Translations under genes and position numbers: made by a program
Shown: in pieces, positions 25,066 through 35,301 of the stretch
How the letters are laid out: each line of letters starts with the position of its first letter
Position numbering within the stretch: the stretch's first letter is position 1
The notes under the pieces: model-generated
The model's input: only the letters and a program-made list of their open reading frames with translations
Databases searched by the model: none
What the model was told of the DNA's origin: nothing
Origin: Lacrimispora sp. 210928-DFI.3.58
Lineage (GTDB): Bacteria > Bacillota > Clostridia > Lachnospirales > Lachnospiraceae
Assembly: GCF_020554865.1 (NCBI RefSeq)
Contig: NZ_JAJCIC010000007.1
Span: 85,602 to 149,601 of the forward strand
Direction of reading: 5' to 3'
Length of the DNA: 64,000 nucleotides

Positions 25066-28000
25066 ATGGCACTGCAGTTTGTAATGGGCGGGGCAGGCTC
25101 CGGCAAGACCAGGACATTATATGAAATGGCGGTAAGGGAGTCCCTTGCCCATCCGGATATCCAGTACCTCTTTGTGGTGCCGGAGCAGTACACCATGCAG
25201 ACACAGAAGGAGATCATACGGCTCCATCCGCGGCATGGGGTCATGAACATTGATATCCTGAGCTTTAAGCGTCTGGCCTACCGGGTATTTGAAGATCTGG
25301 GCGTACAGCTTCCGGCAGTGCTGGACGATATGGGGAAATCCATGATCTTAAGGAAGGTGGCAGGCAGGAAACGGGGAAAGCTGTCCCTCTATGGAAGCCA
25401 TCTGGACCAGGCCGGGTTTATCAGCCAGTTAAAGTCCCAGATCTCAGAGCTCTGCCAGTATGGCATTGGCCTCCAGGAGCTGAAAAAAGTCCGGGAGGAG
25501 ACGGACCATGTGCTCCTTCGGCAGAAGCTGGAGGATCTGGAGATTATTTACAGGGAATTTCAGGACTATATGGAATCCAGATGCATCACGGCGGAGGAGG
25601 TATTGGACATCCTCTGCAGGGAGATCGTGCGCTGGGAAACGCTTAAGAACAGCGTGATACTGCTGGACGGCTTCACGGGCTTTACTCCGGTGCAGTACAG
25701 GCTGGCGGAGCTGTTCATGCTCCATGCCAGGGAGGTGGTCTGCTCTGTCACCGTGGATCTGAGGGAAAATCCATATAAGGAATGCAGCATGCAGCATTTA
25801 TTCTATATGGGACGCCATACCGTATGCCGCCTGTCAGAGCTGGCAAAGCGGCACAATGTGGAGCGCAGGGAGGATGTGCGCTGCGGGAAGCGTCCGGGCT
25901 GGCGGTTTGCAGACAGCCCGCAGCTGGACTTTCTGGAGCAGAACCTTTACCGGTACAGGGGAAAAAGCTGGGAAGGGGATGCGGGCTGCCTGGAGGTCTA
26001 CAGGGGAAAAAATCCGGAGGATGAGGTGGCTTATGTATGCCGGTGTATCCGCAGGATGGTGCAGGAGGAAGGACTGCGCTACCGGGATGCGGCGGTGATC
26101 ACAGGGAATTTAAGCTCCTATGGAAGGGAGATCGCCCACCAGTTTGAGGAGGAGGGAATCCCCTGCTTTTTGGATGACAAGAAAAGCATATTGGAAAATC
26201 CCATGGTGGAGCTGATCCGGGCAGCCCTGGAGACCGTGAAGGACTGCTCCTATGAAAGTGTGTTCCGGTATCTGAAGACAGGGCTGGTGTATGAGAGAGG
26301 CGAGGACAGATCCCATGTGGAGGAAATGACAGACCGCCTGGAAAATTATGTAAGAGCTCTGGGCATCCGGGGCTGGAAGCAGTGGGATACTGTCTGGGAG
26401 AGACAGTACCGAGGCGGGGAGAAGCTGGATCTAATGGAGTTAAATGCCTACCGTAAACGGCTTCTGGAGCCCTTAAAGGAGCTGCGTCAGGCCTTTAAAG
26501 AGGAGGGAGCCACCATCGGTTCCGTGTCCGCAGCTCTGAGAAAATATCTGGAAAGCATGGAGCTGCGGGAAAAGCTGGAGGATTACCAGGCGTTTTTCCT
26601 GGAGCGCAGGGAGCCTGGGGATGAAAACCTGGCAAGGGAATACGGGCAGGTATATGATCTGGTGCTGGAGCTTTTGGTGCGTCTGGAAAGCCTGCTGGGA
26701 GAGGAAAAGGCGGACAGAAGAAACTACATCCAGATCCTGGATGCAGGCTTTGAGGAGATCAAGGTGGGCGTGATCCCTGCTACCATTGACCAGGTGATGG
26801 TGGGGGATATCACGAGAAGCCGTCTGGAGTCCGTGAAGGTCCTGTTCTTTGTGGGCGTCAACGAGGGCATTGTGCCCCAGAAAAAGCCGGGGGGAAGCAT
26901 TCTCACAGACGGGGACCGGGAGGTATTCCGCTCCATGGATCTGGAATTGGCGCCCACTGCAAAGGAGGAGGGCTGTATCCAGAAATATTACCTCTACATG
27001 ATCCTGTCCAAGCCTTCGAGGTATCTGATCCTCACTTATGCCTCCATGTCAGGAAGCGGCAAGAGCCAGAGGCCCTCCAGCCTGATCGGGGAGGTGGAGA
27101 AGCTCTTTCCATCGATCAGGGAGTCAGACAGCAGTTCGGCGGACTGGCCGGTGTTAAGCCCGAAGGATGGGCGTGAAAAGCTGATACAGGGGCTGCGTGA
27201 CAGGGCGGCAGGAAAAGCGGACCGTGCATTTTTAGAGCTGTACCGCCATTTTTACAGTGGCCAGGCCTGCAGAGACCAGGTGAAATGGCTGGTGGAGGCT
27301 GCCTTTTATTCCTTTGAGGAGAGGGGAATCGGCAGAGCAGCGGCAAAGGCCCTCTACGGCTCCATTCTCCAGGGAAGCGTCACAAGGCTGGAGCAGTTTG
27401 CCTCCTGCGCTTACGCTCATTTTCTGAAATACGGCCTGGAGCTTTTGGAGCGTCAGGAGTATGAGCTGGAGGCAGTGGACATGGGAAACCTGTTCCATGA
27501 GTCCATTGACAGGTGCTTTGGTGTCATGAAGGAGCGGGGACAGGACTGGAGAAGGATGACAGACGAAAGCCGCAGGGACCTTGTGAAGGAATGTGTGGCC
27601 CAGGTGACAGCAGGCTACGGCAATACCATCATGTCAAGCTCTGCCAGAAATGGATATCTGGCAGGCAGGGTGGAGCGCATGACAGACAGGACCATCTGGG
27701 CTCTGGCGGAGCAGGTGAAGAAGGGAGACTTTGAGCCAGTCGGCTTTGAGGTGTCCTTTTCTGCGGCGGATAATCTGAAGGCAATGCGCATTGCACTCTC
27801 TGAGGAGGAGGAGCTGCAGCTAAAGGGCCGTATTGACCGGCTGGATGTCTGTGAGGATGAGGATAGGGTATTTGTAAAGATCATTGATTATAAATCAGGC
27901 AGCACGGCCTTTGACCTGGCAGCCCTGTATTACGGCCTGCAGCTCCAGCTGGTGGTCTATATGGACGCTGCCCTGGAGCTGGAGGGAAGGAGGCATCCGG

Positions 28001-28671
28001 GCAAGGAGACCGTGCCTGCGGGGATATTCTACTATCATATCAAGGATCCCTTTGCAGACCAGAGGGAGGATATGACAGAGGAAGACATCGAAAGGGATAT
28101 TTTAAGGCAGCTTCGGATGAATGGGCTGGTAAACAGCGAGCTTTCCATCATCAGCCATTTAGACAGGGAGATCCGGAAGGAATCCGATGTGATCCCTGTT
28201 GCGGTAAAGGACGGGTATGTCCAGGAAAGCAGATCCTCCGTGGCCAGCACCCAGAGGTTTTCCGCCCTGAGGCGCTTTGTGGGCAGGCGGCTTAGGGAGG
28301 CAGGGCAGGATATCCTGGGAGGAGATGTGGACTTAAAGCCCTATAAGCAGGGCAGCCGTACCTCCTGCGATTACTGTCCCTATCATGCGGTCTGTGGTTT
28401 TGATACGAAGACATCGGGCTTTGGTTTCCGGCGTTTGAAGAACAGGAAGCCGGAGGAGATATGGGAAGAGATCGAGGAGGAAGAACGTGTGGAGGGTGCT
28501 GCAGGAGATGGCGCAGAGGGTGCGGCAGGCAGGGCCGTGTCTGGTCCGGTAAAGGATGCAGCGGGAAGTGCCGCGGACGATCCTGCAAAGGACAGAGGTA
28601 TAGATGGCGTGAAAGGAGACAGGGATTCTCATGGCAGTAAAATGGACAGAGAAACAGCAGCAGGTAATTGA
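25066..28671 (+). CDS. addB: AddAB helicase-nuclease subunit B
   Basis: 1201 residues, normal for Firmicute AddB. The N-terminal Walker A GGAGSGKT (residues 8-15) starts a degenerate UvrD-like core. The C-terminal RecB-type nuclease domain has VFVKIIDYKSGS. Four Cys that ligate the structural Fe-S cluster are seen: one in FASCAYAHFLK (~783) and three in SCDYCPYHAVC (~1105-1112). AddAB processes double-strand ends for recombination. GGAGG precedes the ATG. The gene overlaps addA by 41 nt. The last ~60 residues are an Asp/Gly/Ala-rich low-complexity tail. Confidence 0.95.
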   Translation: MALQFVMGGAGSGKTRTLYEMAVRESLAHPDIQYLFVVPEQYTMQTQKEIIRLHPRHGVMNIDILSFKRLAYRVFEDLGVQLPAVLDDMGKSMILRKVAGRKRGKLSLYGSHLDQAGFISQLKSQISELCQYGIGLQELKKVREETDHVLLRQKLEDLEIIYREFQDYMESRCITAEEVLDILCREIVRWETLKNSVILLDGFTGFTPVQYRLAELFMLHAREVVCSVTVDLRENPYKECSMQHLFYMGRHTVCRLSELAKRHNVERREDVRCGKRPGWRFADSPQLDFLEQNLYRYRGKSWEGDAGCLEVYRGKNPEDEVAYVCRCIRRMVQEEGLRYRDAAVITGNLSSYGREIAHQFEEEGIPCFLDDKKSILENPMVELIRAALETVKDCSYESVFRYLKTGLVYERGEDRSHVEEMTDRLENYVRALGIRGWKQWDTVWERQYRGGEKLDLMELNAYRKRLLEPLKELRQAFKEEGATIGSVSAALRKYLESMELREKLEDYQAFFLERREPGDENLAREYGQVYDLVLELLVRLESLLGEEKADRRNYIQILDAGFEEIKVGVIPATIDQVMVGDITRSRLESVKVLFFVGVNEGIVPQKKPGGSILTDGDREVFRSMDLELAPTAKEEGCIQKYYLYMILSKPSRYLILTYASMSGSGKSQRPSSLIGEVEKLFPSIRESDSSSADWPVLSPKDGREKLIQGLRDRAAGKADRAFLELYRHFYSGQACRDQVKWLVEAAFYSFEERGIGRAAAKALYGSILQGSVTRLEQFASCAYAHFLKYGLELLERQEYELEAVDMGNLFHESIDRCFGVMKERGQDWRRMTDESRRDLVKECVAQVTAGYGNTIMSSSARNGYLAGRVERMTDRTIWALAEQVKKGDFEPVGFEVSFSAADNLKAMRIALSEEEELQLKGRIDRLDVCEDEDRVFVKIIDYKSGSTAFDLAALYYGLQLQLVVYMDAALELEGRRHPGKETVPAGIFYYHIKDPFADQREDMTEEDIERDILRQLRMNGLVNSELSIISHLDREIRKESDVIPVAVKDGYVQESRSSVASTQRFSALRRFVGRRLREAGQDILGGDVDLKPYKQGSRTSCDYCPYHAVCGFDTKTSGFGFRRLKNRKPEEIWEEIEEEERVEGAAGDGAEGAAGRAVSGPVKDAAGSAADDPAKDRGIDGVKGDRDSHGSKMDRETAAGN

Positions 28672-31600
28672 AAGCAGGAACCGCAGCCTCCTCGTGTCAG
28701 CGGCAGCCGGAAGCGGAAAAACGGCCGTGCTGGTGGAGCGCATTATCCGGATGATCAGCGAGGGGGAGCATCCCTTGGACATTGACCAGCTGCTTGTCAT
28801 GACCTTTACCAATGCTGCTGCATCAGAAATGCGGGAGCGCATCGGAGCTGCGGTGGAGAAGAAGCTGAGAGAGCACCCGGAGGATGAACATCTCTGGCTC
28901 CAGGCTGCCCTTGTTCCCCAGGCCCATATCACCACCATTGACAGCTTCTGTCTGAATGTGATACGGAACCATTACAGCAGCCTGGATATTGACCCCTCCT
29001 TCCGCATCGGGGATGAGGGGGAGCTGTCCCTCTTGAAGGGGGATGTGATGGGCCAGGTGCTGGAGGCGTGCTATGCAGAGGACAGCGGGGATTTTGGCCT
29101 GTTTGTGGAGCATTTCGGAAGAGGGCGGTCCGATAAGGGGATCGAGGATGTGATCTACCAGATGTGGCAGTTTGCCCAGAGCCATCCATGGCCCCTTGCG
29201 TGGCTGGAGGAGTGCCGCGAAGAGCTTTGGAAGGAGCATATGAGCCAGCTGGAGGACAGTCCCTGGATGAAGTTCCTTTTAAGGGATGTGAGCCTTCAGA
29301 TGGAGGAGCTGGCAGAGCAGGTGAGAGGCGCACTGACAGTATGCCGGGAGGAAAACGGGCCTCTGGCCTATGAGCCCATGCTGTTCAGTGATTTGGGAAA
29401 GCTGGAAACAGTGGGCCGTGCAGCATCAGAGGGAAGCTTTGAAGCCATGTATGAGGCCTTGGCGGGCCTGTCCTTTGACCGTCTGTCTTCCATCCGCAGC
29501 AAGGAGATTGACCAGGAGAAGAAGGCCTTTGTGAGCGGATGCCGGGACAGGGTAAAGAAGGCAGTCTCCAAATGCAGGGAATATTACGCGGCCCAAAGCC
29601 CGGAGGAGGTGGAGAAAAGCCTTGCCGGGACAAGAAAGCCTCTCAGTGTGCTCTTAGATGTGACAGAACGGTTTGATGCTGCCTACCGGGAGGCAAAGCG
29701 GGAACGGAATGTGCTGGATTTTAATGATATGGAGCATCTGGCGCTGGAGGTCCTTTTGGAGGAAGTGCCGCAGGAGGAGCTTTCTAAGGAGCAGGAAGAA
29801 GGAGAACGATCTCAGGCTCCGGTCCGGGGATGCCCCGTAAGGAGGCCGTCAGCCGTTGCTGAGGAGCTCAGCCGCCAGTTTGAGGAGATCCTTGTGGACG
29901 AGTACCAGGACAGCAACCTGGTGCAGGAGGCTTTGATCACCAGCATTTCCAGGGAGAGGAGGGGCCATCCCAATGTGTTTATGGTAGGCGACGTGAAGCA
30001 GAGCATCTACCGCTTCCGTCTGGCAAGGCCGGAGCTGTTCATGGAAAAGTACGAATCCTACACCAGGGAGGAAAGCCCTCACCAGATGATAGAGCTCCGT
30101 CAGAATTTCCGAAGCAGGGAAAATGTGCTGAATGTGGTAAATGATGTCTTTTACCAGATCATGACAAAAAATCTGGGCGGTATCCGCTATCAGGAGGAGA
30201 CAGCCCTGTATCCCGGAGCATCCTTTCCGGAGGTGGAGGAAAATCTGGGGCCGGACATCAAAATGCGGCAGGAGGAAAGCGCGGAAGGCAGCACAGAGGA
30301 TGGCTTTGCCCGGGCGTTTTCGCTGGCAGCAGGAACCGCACCGGAGCTTCTCCTGGCGGACACGGGAACAGAGGCGTTTAAGCAGTTGGACGAGGATGCC
30401 CTGGACTACACGGCCAGGGAGCTGGAGGCCAGAATGGCAGCCTTACGGATACGCCAGCTGGTAAGCGAAGAGGAAGGCCTCCTCGTATGGGATAAGGATC
30501 ACTACCGCAGGGCCAGGTATGGCGACATGGTGATCCTTTTGAGGAGCATGGCAGGCTGGTCTGAGGTGTTTGTCAATATCCTGATGAACGAGGGCATCCC
30601 TGCCCACGCCCAGACAGCCACCGGATACTTTAACACGGTGGAGGTGGAGACCATCTTAAGCCTTCTCTCGATCATTGACAACCCCATGCAGGACATTCCC
30701 CTGGCAGCTGTTCTGCGTTCTCCTGTCATCGGCATGACGGACGAGGAGATGGCCTGGATGATGGCTGCCTACAAGAAGAATGCGAAAAAGGGCCAGGACA
30801 GAGGAATGTACGGGGCCTGGAAGCTGTGGGAGGAGGCAGAGGAAGAAGGCAGTGTATCAGACAGGGAAAGAAAGGGAAGCATTGGGCAGATCCCCAATGA
30901 AACAGCAATATCGATATGGAAAAAACTGGGGAAATTAAGGAAACTCCTGACATCCCTAAGAGCCGCATCACGTTTCCTGCCCATCCACGAGCTGCTCTAC
31001 CGCGTTTACAGGGAGAGCGGCTACTATGATTACGTTTCAGCCATGCCGGCAGGAGAGACCAGGCGGGCAAATCTGGACATGCTGGTGGAGAAGGCAGCTG
31101 CCTATGAGGCGACCAGCTACAAGGGCCTGTTTCATTTTGTAAGGTACATCGAGCGGCTGAAAAAGTTCGATATGGATTTCGGAGAAGCCTCTGTGGCAGG
31201 AGAAGGGGAAAATGGAGTGCGGATCATGAGCATCCACAAGAGCAAGGGACTGGAGTTCCCCATTGTATTCTTGTCAGGCATGGGCAAGCACTTCAACAAG
31301 CAGGATGCCTACGGTCAGATCCTGCTGGATGCAGATCTGGGTGCTGCCACCGACTTCCTGGATCTGAAGCTCCGGGTAAAGGGGCCCACCTTAAAGAAGC
31401 AGGCCCTCAAGCGGCGCATGGAGCTGGAGGCCATGGGGGAGGAGCTGCGGGTGCTCTATGTGGCAATGACCCGCGCAAAGGAAAAGCTGATCATGACTGC
31501 CACAGACCGCTCATTGGAGAGCAAACTGGAAAAATGGCAGGACATTCCCCTGGTGGACGGGCAGATCCCCTACACCATCCTTTCCGGCGCCTCCTCCTTC

Positions 31601-32524
31601 TTAGACTGGGTCCTCATGGCGGAGCCTGCCATACCTGGCGGCCATATGGAGATCAGGCAGGCGGACATCCGGTCCCTTGTAGGCCGGGAAGCCGCTCTCC
31701 AGATAGACAGAAAGACAGCAAAGGCAGAGCTGCTCTGTCTGGATACAGGGCAGATATACGATGAGAGGGTGAGGGCAGAGCTGGATAAGGCCATGGACTA
31801 CCATTATCCCTTTGAGGCAGATACCGGCTTATACGCCATGGTATCTGTGTCAGAGCTGAAAAAGCAGAGCCAGATCGGCCGCTCGGAGGAGGCCTTTGGC
31901 ACGGGGAGCAGGGAAATGGAGGCAGTGGGGCTGGAGGAGCTGGTAAGCCTGACGGCCCAGAGCCCGGAGTCCGGCCTCACTCCGTCGTCCCCAGGCAGCG
32001 GCGCTCTGCGCGGCACAGCGTATCACAGGGCCTTAGAACGCCTTTCCTTCCAGGACATTCACAGCCTTCAGGAGACAGAGGCTGCCCTTTTAGACCTTTA
32101 CGAGTCCGGCTTTCTGGACAGCGAGGCCTACGAGTGGGTAGAAGCCCAGGTCATATGGCGTTTTTTGGACAGCCCCTTAGGAAGGCGCATGGCCCAGGCC
32201 CAGAAGGAGGGCCGCATCCGCAGGGAGCAGCAGTTCATTATGGGCATCCCGGCCAGAGAGATGGGAAAGGGAGAGTCTGAGGAGCTGGTGCTGATCCAGG
32301 GAATCATTGACGCCTACTTAGAGGAGCCGGACGGCCTGGTGCTCATTGACTATAAGACGGACCGCGTCCCCCGGACAAAGAGCGGAGAGGGGGCCCGGAT
32401 GCTGGCAGAGCGCTACCGCATCCAGCTGGACTACTATGAACGCGCCCTGACCCAGCTGACAGGAAAGAACGTGAAGGAGAGGCTGATCTATTCTCTGACC
32501 TTGCAGGAGGCCATCAAGGTGTAA
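28631..32524 (+). CDS. addA: AddAB helicase-nuclease subunit A
   Basis: 1297 residues. UvrD/Rep superfamily 1 helicase: Walker A SAAAGSGKTAVLVE (~25-38), QKQxxIxxF-like N-terminal Q motif WTEKQQQVIE, DEYQDSN (Walker B), QNFRSRENVLN and VMSIHKSKGLEFP motifs. The C-terminal nuclease carries LIDYKTDRV. It is the 3'-5' motor and nuclease of AddAB, working with AddB encoded just upstream by overlapping translation. Length and motif set are complete, with a slightly long variable insertion at ~590-640. Confidence 0.95.
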   Translation: MAVKWTEKQQQVIESRNRSLLVSAAAGSGKTAVLVERIIRMISEGEHPLDIDQLLVMTFTNAAASEMRERIGAAVEKKLREHPEDEHLWLQAALVPQAHITTIDSFCLNVIRNHYSSLDIDPSFRIGDEGELSLLKGDVMGQVLEACYAEDSGDFGLFVEHFGRGRSDKGIEDVIYQMWQFAQSHPWPLAWLEECREELWKEHMSQLEDSPWMKFLLRDVSLQMEELAEQVRGALTVCREENGPLAYEPMLFSDLGKLETVGRAASEGSFEAMYEALAGLSFDRLSSIRSKEIDQEKKAFVSGCRDRVKKAVSKCREYYAAQSPEEVEKSLAGTRKPLSVLLDVTERFDAAYREAKRERNVLDFNDMEHLALEVLLEEVPQEELSKEQEEGERSQAPVRGCPVRRPSAVAEELSRQFEEILVDEYQDSNLVQEALITSISRERRGHPNVFMVGDVKQSIYRFRLARPELFMEKYESYTREESPHQMIELRQNFRSRENVLNVVNDVFYQIMTKNLGGIRYQEETALYPGASFPEVEENLGPDIKMRQEESAEGSTEDGFARAFSLAAGTAPELLLADTGTEAFKQLDEDALDYTARELEARMAALRIRQLVSEEEGLLVWDKDHYRRARYGDMVILLRSMAGWSEVFVNILMNEGIPAHAQTATGYFNTVEVETILSLLSIIDNPMQDIPLAAVLRSPVIGMTDEEMAWMMAAYKKNAKKGQDRGMYGAWKLWEEAEEEGSVSDRERKGSIGQIPNETAISIWKKLGKLRKLLTSLRAASRFLPIHELLYRVYRESGYYDYVSAMPAGETRRANLDMLVEKAAAYEATSYKGLFHFVRYIERLKKFDMDFGEASVAGEGENGVRIMSIHKSKGLEFPIVFLSGMGKHFNKQDAYGQILLDADLGAATDFLDLKLRVKGPTLKKQALKRRMELEAMGEELRVLYVAMTRAKEKLIMTATDRSLESKLEKWQDIPLVDGQIPYTILSGASSFLDWVLMAEPAIPGGHMEIRQADIRSLVGREAALQIDRKTAKAELLCLDTGQIYDERVRAELDKAMDYHYPFEADTGLYAMVSVSELKKQSQIGRSEEAFGTGSREMEAVGLEELVSLTAQSPESGLTPSSPGSGALRGTAYHRALERLSFQDIHSLQETEAALLDLYESGFLDSEAYEWVEAQVIWRFLDSPLGRRMAQAQKEGRIRREQQFIMGIPAREMGKGESEELVLIQGIIDAYLEEPDGLVLIDYKTDRVPRTKSGEGARMLAERYRIQLDYYERALTQLTGKNVKERLIYSLTLQEAIKV

Positions 32525-32566
32525 AAGCCGGTGGATATAATTGGATAAATGAAGGGAGAACATGAC

Positions 32567-33448
32567 ATGACAAAGATTTTAAATTTCGGTTCCTTAAACA
32601 TCGACTATACCTACAGTGTAGACCATTTCGTCAGAGGAGGGGAAACTCTGTCCTCGGATGAGCTTCATATTTATCCGGGAGGAAAGGGCCTTAACCAGTC
32701 GGTTGCCTTAAGCAAAAGCGGCGCAGAGGTATGGCATGCAGGAGCTGTGGGAGACGGGGACGGGGATTTCCTGGTGGATATTCTCAAGGAGGCAGGCGTA
32801 CACACGGACTGGCTCTGCTACACAGAAGGAAAGACCGGCCATGCCATCATACAGAGAGCGGCTGACGGAGGAAACTGCATCCTGCTCTATGGCGGTGCAA
32901 ACCAGAAGATCACAAGGGATATGGCAGACAAGGCACTGGAAAATTTTGGAGAGGGAGATTATCTGGTGCTCCAGAATGAGATCAGTGAGATCGGCTATAT
33001 CATGGAGAAGGCACATGAAAGAGGGATGAAGATCGTGCTGAACCCATCCCCAATGAATGAAAAGATCCTGACCTATCCACTGGAATACACGGATTATTTC
33101 CTGGTAAATGAGGTGGAGGCAGAGGATATCTGCGGGGAGCCGGGAGAAGGGGACGCCCTTCTGGAGAAAATGGCAGACAGGTTCCCGGGAGCAAAGATCG
33201 TGCTGACCCTGGGATCAAAGGGCTCTCTTTATTGGAACGGCAGGGAGATATTGGAACAGTCCATCTATCCTGTAAAGACAGTGGATACGACTGCAGCCGG
33301 AGATACCTTTACAGGCTTCTTTATCGGCGGGCTGGTTCAGGGGCTGGATGAAAGGGCTGCCCTGGATCTGGCGGCAAAGGCTGCTTCTATCGCGGTTTCC
33401 CGGCCAGGGGCAGCATCCTCTATCCCATCAAGGGAGGAGATCAACTAG
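32567..33448 (+). CDS. PfkB-family sugar kinase (ribokinase-like)
   Basis: 293 residues from ATG 32567 with GGGAG at 8 nt; a start at 32549 is possible but poorer. Signature 1 is GGKGLNQSVALSKSG and signature 2 DTTAAGDTFTGFF with the catalytic Asp. Residues resemble the ribokinase branch (NFGSLNIDYTYSVDHFV). It phosphorylates a sugar or nucleoside using ATP. No sugar transport or catabolic genes adjoin it, so the substrate is not predicted. It is 43 nt downstream of addA and convergent with the MocR gene. Confidence 0.85.
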   Translation: MTKILNFGSLNIDYTYSVDHFVRGGETLSSDELHIYPGGKGLNQSVALSKSGAEVWHAGAVGDGDGDFLVDILKEAGVHTDWLCYTEGKTGHAIIQRAADGGNCILLYGGANQKITRDMADKALENFGEGDYLVLQNEISEIGYIMEKAHERGMKIVLNPSPMNEKILTYPLEYTDYFLVNEVEAEDICGEPGEGDALLEKMADRFPGAKIVLTLGSKGSLYWNGREILEQSIYPVKTVDTTAAGDTFTGFFIGGLVQGLDERAALDLAAKAASIAVSRPGAASSIPSREEIN

Positions 33449-33534
33449 CAGGGACAACGCATTAAAAAGCGATTAGGAGGACAGGGTGGCGTTCAGGATC
33501 GGATCGCGGCAGATTTTTATCAGATGAATGGCTT

Positions 33535-34932
33535 CTACCACTGGATGAAAATATTTCCCAGCCTTCTCACAGCCTCCCGCAGAGTGCTCTCCTCCAGATC
33601 GGAATAGTTGATCACCAGCACATTTTCATACTCCGGTTCCACCTCCACACAGAACTCAGACAGGCAGGCAATATTGATACCCTGCTGTCTGGCCTTCTCC
33701 TTGATCTCCTTGTCCGTCAGGGAGGTATCCAGCTTAAGCAGGAGATGGGTGCCGCAGTGGCCGCCCATGACCTTTACCGTGGGAAGCAGGGCTGTCTGCT
33801 TGATGATGCGGATGAGCAGCTCTCCCTGATTTTGGTAATATTTTCTCATCCTGCTCAAATGGCGCTCAAAATATCCTTCCCTTATGAACCGTGCCAGGGC
33901 GTATTGCTCACAGCTGGAGGCAGTGTTGGAGAAGAAATTGGCCGATTCCACATACCGCACCATCAGCGGTTCCGGCAGTACCATGTAGCTTATGCGGATA
34001 GCCGGCGCCAGAGTTTTGCTGAAGGTGTTCATATAGATGACACGATGGCTTAAATAGGTGCTTTTTAAAGCCGGAATGGGCCGGGAGTGGTAGCGGAATT
34101 CGCAGTCATAGTCATCTTCGATGATATACCGGTCCGGTGCGCCGGCTGCCCAGCATAAAAGCTCCTGCCTGCGTGTTGCGGACATGACAGTCCCCAGGGG
34201 ATAATGATGCTCCGGGGACACGTGGATCACCTTGACTCCGCTTTTCTGTAAGCTGGCCATATTGATCCCATTTTCGTCCATTTCCACGGAACGCCAGGCC
34301 AGCCCGTATTCTTCAAAGATGCGGGGGATCTTCCGGTAGCCTGGGTTTTCTACCCCATAAACGGCCTCTGGAGGGAGAAGCTTGATCAGCCGTCCGTATA
34401 AGTATTCGATCCCTGCCCCGATGATGATGCATTCCGGCGACACCTTCATGCCCCTGGAGCGGTACAGATAGTCTGCAATGGTTTCCCGCAGCTCTTCCAC
34501 CCCAAGGAAATGGGCTCTGCGGACCAGCTCTATGCCCTGGTCCGCCAGCACCTCGCGCATGACCTTGCGCCACATAGAAAAAGGAAAACGCTCGTAAACC
34601 GTATTGTTGGCCGTAAAATCGGCAAGCCAGGTATCTTCTTTGTAGAACTGGGGGTATAGAGTTGGTTCAGGGCGGTACTCAGGCATGGCCTCCACCTGGG
34701 CAGCAAAATATCCGCGCCTTTCTTTTGAGATCAGATAACCCTCTACGACCAGCTGTTCATAGGCGTTCATAACGGTCTTTACGCTGATCCCATTGTCCCT
34801 TGCCAGCTCCCGTTTGGAGGGAAGCTTTGTGCCTGTGGGGAGGCGTCCGCTTAGGATATCATTTTTCAGGCATTCATACAAATATTCATACAGCGGGCGG
34901 CTTCCACGCTTTCCAAAATCATACAGCAACAT
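33535..34932 (-). CDS. MocR/PdxR-type regulator (GntR HTH plus aminotransferase-like domain)
   Basis: 465 residues. N-terminal winged helix-turn-helix at ~10-80 (PSKRELARDNGISVKTVMNAYEQL), then a fold-type I aminotransferase-like domain with the PLP lysine in MNTFSKTLAPAIR. Such proteins sense PLP or amino-group ligands and control vitamin B6 or amine genes. AAAGGA precedes the ATG. No B6 gene adjoins it. The upstream DNA has three TGGTAY repeats, possible autoregulatory sites. Confidence 0.88.
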   Translation of the reverse strand: MLLYDFGKRGSRPLYEYLYECLKNDILSGRLPTGTKLPSKRELARDNGISVKTVMNAYEQLVVEGYLISKERRGYFAAQVEAMPEYRPEPTLYPQFYKEDTWLADFTANNTVYERFPFSMWRKVMREVLADQGIELVRRAHFLGVEELRETIADYLYRSRGMKVSPECIIIGAGIEYLYGRLIKLLPPEAVYGVENPGYRKIPRIFEEYGLAWRSVEMDENGINMASLQKSGVKVIHVSPEHHYPLGTVMSATRRQELLCWAAGAPDRYIIEDDYDCEFRYHSRPIPALKSTYLSHRVIYMNTFSKTLAPAIRISYMVLPEPLMVRYVESANFFSNTASSCEQYALARFIREGYFERHLSRMRKYYQNQGELLIRIIKQTALLPTVKVMGGHCGTHLLLKLDTSLTDKEIKEKARQQGINIACLSEFCVEVEPEYENVLVINYSDLEESTLREAVRRLGNIFIQW

Positions 34933-34936
34933 AATC

Positions 34937-34980
34937 TGGTATCCTTTATTTTTATCATTTTGGTACTTTTACTGGTATCA
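34937..34980. promoter_or_regulatory. TGGTAY direct repeats upstream of the MocR gene
   Basis: TGGTAT at 34937, TGGTAC at 34961 and TGGTAT at 34973: spacings of 24 and 12 bp put them near one face of the helix. MocR-type regulators bind direct repeats, so these may be operator sites. The remaining gap, 34981-35029, shows nothing else. Confidence 0.4.
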
Positions 34981-35029
34981 ACTTAAACTATAATGAATGT
35001 AGTCCCAGTTGTAAACAGGACGGAAGTTT

Positions 35030-35103
35030 GGGCTTTTGCATTTTTCACTGTACCTGGGGAGGGAGAGGCTGGGACTCCTGTTTCGGACATAAGAAGCACT
35101 AAG
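35030..35103. repeat. Palindromic intergenic repeat, copy B
   Basis: Shares exact blocks GGGCTTTTGCATTTT (35030-35044) and GACATAAGAAGCACTAAG (35086-35103) with copy A at 24396-24489; the second block is inverted relative to A. Downstream to 35230 is non-coding and rich in small hairpins. A CTTTC-GGCCCTGC / GCAGGGCC-GCAGAAAG hairpin at ~35242-35292 sits right after thyA and may terminate it. Confidence 0.6.
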
Positions 35104-35301
35104 ACATCTGCTTTTTTCTACAATCCAGAGCCGTATCAACGCAACTCGCTGCGCTCAGACAGTCATTGATGCGGTCTGCTCCAGCCGTCCTCCTGTCAGC
35201 TGTAGCGCAACATGCAAAACCTCAAGGGGAACAGGCTTTGGAAGACAGACTTTCGGCCCTGCAGAGCAGTACCGTCCGCAGGGCCGCAGAAAGCAATAAT
35301 A

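Noticed and set aside
24978..25250. N-terminal extension of the FMN-binding-like gene
   Set aside because: Would overlap addB start and its ribosome binding site; the family-like start with the membrane helix follows the ATG at 24977.
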